Shown here piece after piece: positions 1 through 5,845 of a stretch of DNA of 7,355 bases (positions are counted from its first letter, which is position 1; the number at the start of each line of letters is the position of its first letter). The position numbers were made by a program, and so were the translations under genes. Source of the stretch: Candidatus Neoflavobacterium equi (GTDB taxonomy: Bacteria; Bacteroidota; Bacteroidia; Flavobacteriales; Flavobacteriaceae); assembly GCA_018065745.1 (NCBI GenBank), contig JAGHSS010000390.1, positions 1 through 7,355 on the forward strand. The letters run 5' to 3'. Below the pieces are notes generated by a model. The model made no database searches. It was given only the letters and a program-made list of their open reading frames with translations, and had not been told where the DNA came from.

Positions 1-61
1 TCCTTACCTTCTTATATAAAATATTAAGTTTAAATAGGTATTGCCTCATACAAGTTTAAAA

Positions 62-502
62 ATGGCAAAAAATAAAACAACACATACCGGACAAGATATT
101 GATGCTTTCATCAATTCATACGTTGATGTTGATCAAAAGAAAAAAGATGCGTATGCCCTTATGGATTTGCTGCAACAATGGTCTGGTGAAGAACCTAAAA
201 TGTGGGGACCCAGCATCATTGGTTTTGGTATGTATCACTACAAATACAACAGCGGACATGAGGGAGATGCTCCTATCCTCGCCTTTTCACCCAGAAAAAC
301 AGCTTTGACGTTTTATGTGTATTCTGATACAGCGCGCAGCAAGGAGCTGTTGTCTGTATTGGGGAAATACAAAATGAGTAAAGCCTGCATCTATGTAAAA
401 AAGCTGGAGGACATATCATTGGAGGCTTTGGAAGAACTCTGTCAAGAAACGATTAAATACATCAGTGAACACCACGTTTGTTCTTGCGAGGGTAAAGATT
501 AA
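62..502 (+). CDS. DUF1801 (YdhG-like) domain protein
   Basis: A small soluble protein of 146 residues with no signal peptide or membrane segment. It matches the DUF1801/YdhG-like family along its whole length: an MAKNKTT start followed by a helical region, the signature MWGPSIIGFG (residues 47-56), the tyrosine-rich YHYKY and GHEGDAP stretch (58-71), FSPRK (75-79), then a helical C-terminal half. The biochemical role of the family is not known; structurally it is related to the SufE/frataxin-like fold class often seen near metal-handling genes, but I cannot assign a substrate. The frame can be opened from a TTG at 41, but the ATG at 62 gives the N-terminus usual for the family, so it is preferred. 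The C-terminus ends in HHVCSC (137-142), which could bind a metal but may be mere lineage variation. GC content (about 43% in a sampled line) resembles the - strand operon rather than the neighbouring protease. Family call is firm; function is not. Confidence 0.88.
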   Translation: MAKNKTTHTGQDIDAFINSYVDVDQKKKDAYALMDLLQQWSGEEPKMWGPSIIGFGMYHYKYNSGHEGDAPILAFSPRKTALTFYVYSDTARSKELLSVLGKYKMSKACIYVKKLEDISLEALEELCQETIKYISEHHVCSCEGKD

Positions 503-727
503 ACCCCTAATAAATTATACACCTACTGTCTTTTTAGCTGTTGCTAATTTCTTGTCTACCTTGCTAAATTAAATTTCAATTACGGTTTTCCTCAAAGAAA
601 TTACTTCACAATTTTCTAATTTGGTCCGAAATTTATTTTAAAACTCGGAGAATACAATCTACCCAAATACTTTGTATTACTTCAATTTTAAACGGAACCT
701 ATACTAAAACTCATTAGAAAATTTAAA
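503..727. other. AT-rich intergenic gap
   Basis: This gap lies between the DUF1801 gene and the protease gene, both read rightward. I see no coding frame of useful length and no RNA gene. A TTAGC/GCTAA pair (534-538 and 543-547, 4-base loop) is too short to call a terminator. Two near-matches to the Bacteroidota -7 element TAnnTTTG, each one base short, occur at 617-623 (TAATTTG) and 668-674 (TACTTTG). Neither has a clear TTG at the -33 position, so the protease promoter is probably here but cannot be placed. Confidence 0.5.
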
Positions 728-1819
728 ATGTATAAAAGTTTATATTCACTGCTATTAGTCGTGTTACTATCATCCTGTGCTAAAGAAATTGAAAAAGACA
801 TTGAGCCACAACAAGCATCAAGTATCTTTGAAAAATATAAAAGTGGTGTCGTATTAATTGTAAGTCAATACTATTATGAAATTGATGCAGATGGACATAC
901 GTTTTACTACTGCCCTACAAGTGATGACAAAATATTGTTTACGAAAGAGGACGCAATAAATAATTTATCAATGTCTACAGGTACGGGATTTATCATATCA
1001 GAAAATGGAGAAATCATTACAAACAATCACGTTGTAAATCACAAGGATGAAGATTACAAGATTTTTGTAGTTGACTTGTATGAAAATCTAAAATCCGGAA
1101 TATTTCAACAAATTACCCAGTATAACGATACCATTCAAAATATTCAATCAGAATACTATTCCTATTCTGAATACATGCATGAGATAGAAAAAGAGACGCA
1201 TAAAAGAAATTATCTAAGAGCCCTTGAAGAGAAATCTAACCTTGTAGACATGTTTCGACAACTTGAAAATACAGATTTATCAAAATTAAATTCTAAGCTT
1301 GTCATTCATCATCTAGGTATTGCATATAATGATACCCATGTAACACAGGTAGACGATTTGCAAGAATGCGTTGTTATAAAAACATCTGAAGATCCAAAAG
1401 TTGATTTGGCCATGATACAAACTAAAACCAAAACGTTTAATATCGCTCCAAAAGCAATTTTCAACTTTAAAGACAACAATCCCAATATTGCAGCAAACCC
1501 TGAAAAACACAGTGAAAGAGATATAAAAAATCCTGTCAAAATCAATGAAGACGTTTATATGATTGGATTTAATAAAGGGTTTGTAATTGCAAGCACAAAA
1601 CAGGGAATCAAGTCTCAGTTTACCAGCGGTAAAATTAGCCAAGAAAATGATGGAGAACGATTATTGTATACGATTCCTACTTTGGAAGGTTCAAGTGGGA
1701 GCCCAATCGTAGATAAATGGGGTAATTTGGTTGGTGTTAACTTTGCGAAAATTACAAACAGTCAAAATTTTAGCTTTGGAGTACCAGTAGATGCTGTAAA
1801 GAAATTCTATGAGGAATAA
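728..1819 (+). CDS. Trypsin-like serine protease, predicted lipoprotein, with helical insert
   Basis: A 363-residue S1-type (HtrA/trypsin_2-like) endopeptidase, predicted to be membrane-anchored. The N-terminus is a lipoprotein signal with lipobox LSSC and lipidated Cys17, so the mature protein should sit in the cell envelope. The catalytic triad is visible: His101 in TNNHVVNH, Asp226 in VDLAMIQ, and Ser323 in GSSGSP (321-326). The C-terminus, FGVPVDAVKKF, is the usual closing segment of the HtrA-type protease domain. There is no PDZ domain, so it is shorter than DegP/DegQ. Two insertions stand out: about 30 residues (50-82) before the GTGFII strand, and roughly 80 residues of charged, probably helical sequence (about 118-195) between His and Asp, where DegP has only about 30 residues in all. 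Apart from Cys17 the only cysteines are Cys62 and Cys214, a possible disulfide. ATG at 728 is the natural start because it leads directly into the signal. GC is low (25-42% in sampled lines). Substrate unknown. Confidence 0.9.
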   Translation: MYKSLYSLLLVVLLSSCAKEIEKDIEPQQASSIFEKYKSGVVLIVSQYYYEIDADGHTFYYCPTSDDKILFTKEDAINNLSMSTGTGFIISENGEIITNNHVVNHKDEDYKIFVVDLYENLKSGIFQQITQYNDTIQNIQSEYYSYSEYMHEIEKETHKRNYLRALEEKSNLVDMFRQLENTDLSKLNSKLVIHHLGIAYNDTHVTQVDDLQECVVIKTSEDPKVDLAMIQTKTKTFNIAPKAIFNFKDNNPNIAANPEKHSERDIKNPVKINEDVYMIGFNKGFVIASTKQGIKSQFTSGKISQENDGERLLYTIPTLEGSSGSPIVDKWGNLVGVNFAKITNSQNFSFGVPVDAVKKFYEE

Positions 1820-1930
1820 ATGAATTACAGCATTTATTTAAATGATAATTCTAAACAAATCACAATGCGTGCTATTTTGGAGATTCTTTACAAAGAATGG
1901 AACTTGCAAAGTGCGTTATTCACCATTTAG
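1820..1930 (+). CDS. Doubtful 36-codon reading frame abutting the protease stop
   Basis: The TAA stop of the protease (1817-1819) is followed with no gap by an ATG that opens a 36-residue frame, MNYSIYLNDNSKQITMRAIL and onward, ending at TAG (1928-1930). A TGA follows two codons later, after which the same frame stays open to about 2146, running into the apbE gene in antisense. The peptide has no signal, membrane segment or motif that I recognise. It could be a translationally coupled small protein, the remains of a decayed longer gene, or chance. The zero-gap arrangement is the only positive evidence, so confidence is low. Confidence 0.2.
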   Translation: MNYSIYLNDNSKQITMRAILEILYKEWNLQSALFTI

Positions 1931-2061
1931 AATTGAATTAGGAAATCAAAAAAACTACTCCTAAATCAAAGGCCTGAACTGTCTCAATATTCAAAAGGAG
2001 TTCAAGTATTTGCGTGGAACAAGCTAAGGTGTCGTTTAGAAAAAACGAATCAACAACAACC
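1931..2061. other. Gap between convergent genes
   Basis: Convergent spacer between the protease side (+) and apbE (-). Two weak inverted repeats can be seen: TGAACT/AGTTCA (1975-1980 and 1999-2004, 18-base loop) and TCGTTT/AAACGA (2032-2037 and 2043-2048, 5-base loop). The second lies about 14 bases beyond the apbE stop and could help end the - strand transcript, but it is short and has no following U-run. No complete gene is seen; a possible decayed frame is discussed in the findings. Confidence 0.35.
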
Positions 2062-3057
2062 TTACTTCCTTAACCTCTTTACTATTTTTCGAAATCCTTT
2101 GGATTTAACGGTCTTGCCAGCATCAGTCAATATTAAAAAAGCATAGTCTGGATATTGGGCGATCAACGTTTTTGCTTGTTCTATTCCTAAAACCATAATG
2201 GATGTGCTCAAGCCGTTGGCAATTTCTGACAGCGGACCAAAAACGGTCACACTTGTAATTCCAGTGGCTGGCCATCCGGTTTTGGGATTAATGATGTGAC
2301 TGTAGCGCTTGTCTTCCCAGAGGATAAACTTTTCATAGGCTCCAGAGGTGGTTACAGCGCCATTGCGAAGTGAAACCACTTTTAAGGGCGTATTGCGCTT
2401 AAATGGATTCGTAACTCCTATGCGCCATGGTTTCCCGTCCGCTTGACTGCCCCAGGTGGACAAATCTCCAGATGCATTGACTATCCCCCCTTCCACACCT
2501 TTAGATTTCAAAAAGTTGCGTCCGCGGTCTGCTGCATAGCCCTTTCCCGTTGCTCCAAAACCAATTTTCATCCCCTTATTTTTTAAGAAAATAGTCGTGT
2601 CTAATGGATTCAAAACGATGTTGCGATAATCCACCTTCGCTATGGATTGTTGGATTTGTTCTGCAGTTGGGATTTCATCTGTAGCACCATCAAACTTCCA
2701 TATTTTGTCCATTGCTGCAATGCTGATGTCAAAGGCACCGGCTGTGTTATCTGAAAATTGCAATGCCCTTTTGGCAAGCTGAAATACCTCCCAGCTGACT
2801 TTGACCGGTTGCAAACCCGACTGCTTATTTACTGCTGAGATCTGCGTTTCTGGTCGCCATTCTGAAATGGCATTTTCAATGCGTATCAACTCTGTAATGA
2901 CATCGTCCACATGCTGATTTGCACGCTGCTCACTGTTGGACGTGACGGTAATATCAAATCGTGATCCCATCAAGAGGGTATCTCTTTTTACCGTTATCTG
3001 TGCCTGTGTGGAAAAAGCAATAGAGCAAACCACACATAAAAGCCCTAAATTTCTCAA
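2062..3057 (-). CDS. apbE: FAD:protein FMN transferase (ApbE family)
   Basis: ApbE cleaves FAD and attaches FMN by a phosphoester bond to Ser/Thr of exported proteins. The 331-residue product has normal length and an N-terminal signal peptide cleaved before Gln (STQA|Q), placing it in the periplasm. Visible motifs (331-residue numbering) are MGSRFDITV near the mature N-terminus, AGAFDISIA (about 107-115), GFGATGKGYAADR (166-178, the DLGGIAKGYAVD equivalent), NASGD (194-198), TSGAYEKF (237-244), HIINPKTGWPA (254-264) and ANGLSTSIMVLG (280-291). Two positions usually acidic in ApbE differ: Gly166 and Asn281. There is no ATG near the start. I chose the TTG at 3055-3057 because it forms a TTGA overlap with the upstream stop and gives MRNLGLLC, a typical signal n-region. 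A TTG two codons earlier (3061-3063) is the alternative and would give 333 residues. Last gene of the operon; likely translationally coupled to the PepSY reductase. Confidence 0.95.
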   Translation of the reverse strand: MRNLGLLCVVCSIAFSTQAQITVKRDTLLMGSRFDITVTSNSEQRANQHVDDVITELIRIENAISEWRPETQISAVNKQSGLQPVKVSWEVFQLAKRALQFSDNTAGAFDISIAAMDKIWKFDGATDEIPTAEQIQQSIAKVDYRNIVLNPLDTTIFLKNKGMKIGFGATGKGYAADRGRNFLKSKGVEGGIVNASGDLSTWGSQADGKPWRIGVTNPFKRNTPLKVVSLRNGAVTTSGAYEKFILWEDKRYSHIINPKTGWPATGITSVTVFGPLSEIANGLSTSIMVLGIEQAKTLIAQYPDYAFLILTDAGKTVKSKGFRKIVKRLRK

Positions 3058-5252
3058 TAGCAATCTGTTTTTATTTGATTATTTTGTTTGATGGCTGCCA
3101 ACGTCTTTTGAAGATGTGATTGACATATGCGGTCCAACTCCAATTCCACATCGCGCTGCATGGCCAAAGAACCACAAATCATGACAGTGTATCCAGCGTG
3201 AATTGCTTCTGCAATTCCCTCTTGATCTGCTTTAATCAAATCCATGACGTATTGCGGGACCAAAGCTCTTGAGAACGCAAATTTATAGGATGCCAATTGA
3301 CTGTCTGCTTTGTACTGATTTAAAAGTGCTGCATATTTTTGAACGCTGTTGCTGTCCCTTTTAAAACCACAATACAGATGTACCGGAATGTGTTGAACAT
3401 TTTCAGAAAGCATGCCTAAAAAGGGCGCGATTCCTGTCCCGTTTCCAATAAATAGAACTCCTGTAGCATTTTGAGGGAAATGAAAACTTTCATTTTGAAT
3501 CCAAGAGGCTTTGATGGTCTGCTTTGACTGCAGTTGGAATAAATAATTTGACCCCAAACCACGGTCGTGAAGCTTGACAAAAAGACGGGTTTCCCCTTGC
3601 ATTTGAGCGATGGAATAATAGCGTACGGTCGTATCCCTATTTGATGGATATACCGCCAACAAATCACCAGACTTTACAGTAACTCCCGTCGGCGTTTTTA
3701 GGCGTACTTCAAACAAATCCTCTTCCAAGGTCTCCGCTGGCGTATTCACGAGGGTAAAACGTTGTTTTTTAGGCGTTTTTTTCTGGTAGAAAGACGGAAC
3801 TTCACTCAACTTGAACTTTGACGTTTGGTTGAATTCCTGAACCCACATCACAAATTCTTCCGTATTCCCATCATTTATTAGATGTAAAGGCACCAAAACA
3901 TCGGCCCAGAAATAGGATTTTATCGTTTCAAATACTTTAATTCCAAAGGCACAGAAATCTGTGTATTGTTTGGAACCAAATGCAACTACCGCTACTTGGA
4001 TGGGTTGTAAAGGTTCTTGTTTTTTTAATCTACCCAAGAAAAAATTACCATTTGAAGGGGCTTCACCCACTCCGTAGGTTGACGTGAAAATCAGAAGTCT
4101 GGAGGCATTGTCATACGCTTGGTAGGAATTCATAACATCCATATGCACCTTAAGCCCTTGAGATTGGAGTTGTTCAACTACTTTAGACGCAAAAAAACGG
4201 GTACTTCCCCCCTCTGATCCCACCAAAATAACAAATTCAGCTTCTTCTGGACTGCAGTTGTTTTTTGTGGAATTCTTCATGCGTTTGTACGTCATCACAA
4301 AGCCTGAATAAATAAAGAACAACAGGTGAATACAAGCCAATCCCAAAATGAGCGCCCACCACCAAGCTGTTCTTCCCGTATGCAAATTAAGAGACAAGCG
4401 CTCCAGCAATTTAAGCTCAGGCAGCAATTCACTTTTGGTAATTTGACCAGTGGACTGATTCACTTCTAGGATGCGGTCTTTTAATTTCAACACATATACT
4501 TCTTCCGCGTCATCAGAAAATGGAAATTCAATTTTTTCCACACGGTCCAAAGTGGTCGTCTTAAAAATTGGAAACGCTGCCAAATTAGAGGTGGTATTTG
4601 ACCCGTTATTTTCAACTATTTCGATTTGGTTTTCTGGAGCTTTGACAATCTCAAAGCGCACCATAAACAAAAAGATTCCCGTCAGTGAAATCATCAAGAT
4701 TGGAATTAGAAACAGACGTCCTCCAAAAATGTGATAAAACTGTGCAAAATAGTCCTTTTTGACCTTGCCCAAAAAGTGGCGTATTCCCAATTGTCTCTTG
4801 GCTATTAAAACCGCTCCCGTTAGGGTTATTAAAAGAAGTAAAACAGAAGCGATACCCACGATGAAACGACCGGTCTCATGTAGAAACAGGGATCTGTGAA
4901 GAGAGGTTACCCATTGTATGAACGCGGATTTCTCTTGAGGTTTGGACAAGACACGCCCATCAAGTGGGTTGACAATCACATGGACCTCTTCCCCTTCTTC
5001 ATCAAAACCAGAAACTGAAACCACATCGTTATGGTCTACAGCAATTTCTAATATTTCAGGAAATTGGGATTTTAATATAGGCAAAGACTGAGCAATGGAC
5101 ACGTGGTCCAATTGCTCAGTCTGATAGGCTGGTAACTTTTCATCTAGTGCGTCATAGGCCAAAATAACACCTGTTGTAGCAGCAATAAAAATAAATAGAC
5201 TCGACAACAGGGCGAGTGTAAAATGGGCTGTACGCCAAATAAATGAGGTCAT
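3054..5252 (-). CDS. PepSY membrane protein fused to CysJ-like flavodoxin/FAD/NAD(P)H reductase
   Basis: A 732-residue transmembrane flavoreductase predicted to pass electrons from cytosolic NAD(P)H to the periplasm. The N-terminal half is PepSY_TM-like, with helices at about 11-32, 129-150, 180-199 and 296-320. Periplasmic loops are at 33-128 (PepSY-like, VIVNPLDGRVLS) and 200-295. Histidines near the membrane (His10, 119, 125, 174, 291, 309) are candidate haem ligands. This topology leaves the C-terminal half in the cytosol. There, a flavodoxin domain (about 338-475) shows VGSEGGSTRFFA, STYGVGEAPSNG and FGSKQYTDFCAFG. A ferredoxin-reductase module (about 497-732) shows RYYSIAQ (FAD), GNGTGIAPFLGML (603-615, nucleotide) and MICGSLAMQRDVE (691-702). 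The last residue, Tyr732, matches the terminal Tyr of CysJ-type enzymes that stacks on FAD. ATG at 5252 lies 5 bases after the DUF2271 stop; the TGA stop overlaps the apbE start. Domain calls are firm. Electron acceptor unknown; ferric siderophores are plausible from PepSY relatives. Confidence 0.93.
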   Translation of the reverse strand: MTSFIWRTAHFTLALLSSLFIFIAATTGVILAYDALDEKLPAYQTEQLDHVSIAQSLPILKSQFPEILEIAVDHNDVVSVSGFDEEGEEVHVIVNPLDGRVLSKPQEKSAFIQWVTSLHRSLFLHETGRFIVGIASVLLLLITLTGAVLIAKRQLGIRHFLGKVKKDYFAQFYHIFGGRLFLIPILMISLTGIFLFMVRFEIVKAPENQIEIVENNGSNTTSNLAAFPIFKTTTLDRVEKIEFPFSDDAEEVYVLKLKDRILEVNQSTGQITKSELLPELKLLERLSLNLHTGRTAWWWALILGLACIHLLFFIYSGFVMTYKRMKNSTKNNCSPEEAEFVILVGSEGGSTRFFASKVVEQLQSQGLKVHMDVMNSYQAYDNASRLLIFTSTYGVGEAPSNGNFFLGRLKKQEPLQPIQVAVVAFGSKQYTDFCAFGIKVFETIKSYFWADVLVPLHLINDGNTEEFVMWVQEFNQTSKFKLSEVPSFYQKKTPKKQRFTLVNTPAETLEEDLFEVRLKTPTGVTVKSGDLLAVYPSNRDTTVRYYSIAQMQGETRLFVKLHDRGLGSNYLFQLQSKQTIKASWIQNESFHFPQNATGVLFIGNGTGIAPFLGMLSENVQHIPVHLYCGFKRDSNSVQKYAALLNQYKADSQLASYKFAFSRALVPQYVMDLIKADQEGIAEAIHAGYTVMICGSLAMQRDVELELDRICQSHLQKTLAAIKQNNQIKTDCY

Positions 5253-5257
5253 TACGT

Positions 5258-5743
5258 TTATTTTACTTTAGATAATTTTACAAAGCGAATGTATCCTGTA
5301 CCTTCCGTCTTTTGTGTTAAACCTTCCGTTGTCAATGGAATAACAACATCGTCTTTGTGATTTTTTTGATCTTCAACAGCAGATTCAAAAACCAATTTAT
5401 ATCCTTTGTCCAATTTAGATTCGTCAATACTGAAAGTAGTCATACTTCTGTCTCCAGCTGCAATGGACGCCCCAGTAACTGCACTCAATTTTTCTTTTTT
5501 CTTACCCAACTGCTTGTTCCACTCTTTGAAACCGTTGTACCACTGTTTGTCTGGCCCCATCATGTATAATGTTTTCTCGTATTTCCCCTGCGGGTCCACT
5601 AAAGAAACCACCACATAAGCTTCCAAACCTTTGTAGCTAGTCAATTGTAAAAGGCATTTGTATTTTTCTGATTGTGCAAAACCTTGTAAGGATAACATCA
5701 AACAGCATAAGGCAATCATTTTTGTATTTAATATCTTTTTCAT
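5258..5743 (-). CDS. DUF2271 periplasmic protein, candidate flavinylated carrier
   Basis: A 161-residue exported protein matching DUF2271 (predicted periplasmic). The signal peptide runs to about residue 23 (LQGFA|Q). The mature part is a compact, probably beta-rich domain: YKCLLQLTSYKG, AYVVVSLVDPQGKYEKTLY, the tryptophan region QWYNGFKEW (67-75), then KLSAVTGASIAAGDR (85-99), and closing strands ending GTGYIRFVKL. SAVTGAS (87-93) resembles the ApbE acceptor motif DxxTGA(S/T), with Thr90 the would-be FMN attachment residue, but the leading Asp is Ser87. Lying directly upstream of the membrane reductase (5-base gap) and in one operon with apbE, it is the best candidate for a periplasmic FMN carrier or for a partner that positions the acceptor. 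That role is inferred. The only cysteine in the mature part is Cys30. ATG at 5743 gives a good signal peptide; Met9 is a less likely start. Confidence 0.85.
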   Translation of the reverse strand: MKKILNTKMIALCCLMLSLQGFAQSEKYKCLLQLTSYKGLEAYVVVSLVDPQGKYEKTLYMMGPDKQWYNGFKEWNKQLGKKKEKLSAVTGASIAAGDRSMTTFSIDESKLDKGYKLVFESAVEDQKNHKDDVVIPLTTEGLTQKTEGTGYIRFVKLSKVK

Positions 5744-5766
5744 CGTAATCTAATTTATATTTCTCA

Positions 5767-5805
5767 TTATAAAGTGCATTGCATTAAATCAATGCACTTT
5801 TATAA
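5767..5805 (-). promoter_or_regulatory. Strong inverted repeat/hairpin in the ankyrin-DUF2271 spacer
   Basis: AAAGTGCATTG (5771-5781) and CAATGCACTTT (5790-5800) are perfect reverse complements around an 8-base loop. Allowing one bulged base at 5801, the stem extends by TTAT/ATAA to 15 pairs. On the - strand transcript it lies 40 bases after the ankyrin stop and 23 bases before the DUF2271 start. No U-run follows it, so it is not a classic intrinsic terminator. It may partly end or protect the ankyrin transcript, so that ankyrin mRNA exceeds that of the redox genes, or it may be a binding site for a dimeric regulator. The repeat is certain; its role is inferred. Confidence 0.7.
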
Positions 5806-5845
5806 GAACTCATCAAAATTTAATAATAACAGTAACGAAACTGGT

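Noticed and set aside
41..61. TTG start for the DUF1801 protein at 41
   Set aside because: It adds seven residues not expected in the family; the ATG at 62 gives the common MAKNKTT start.
99..308. 69-codon + strand frame inside the DUF1801 gene
   Set aside because: It is out of frame within a gene whose translation carries the family signature.
531..550. Short hairpin as terminator of the DUF1801 gene
   Set aside because: The stem is only five pairs with two G-C pairs; too weak to separate from chance in AT-rich DNA.
1309..1642. Open frames on the - strand inside the protease gene
   Set aside because: They lie wholly antisense to a gene with an intact lipobox and catalytic triad, and their translations show no family motif.
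4471..4734. 87-codon + strand frame inside the PepSY reductase gene
   Set aside because: It is antisense to the well-supported periplasmic loop region of the reductase and shows no domain or signal.
5357..5618. Two 70-codon + strand frames opposite the DUF2271 gene
   Set aside because: They overlap each other in different frames, have low-complexity Phe-rich translations, and oppose a gene with a clear signal peptide and family match.
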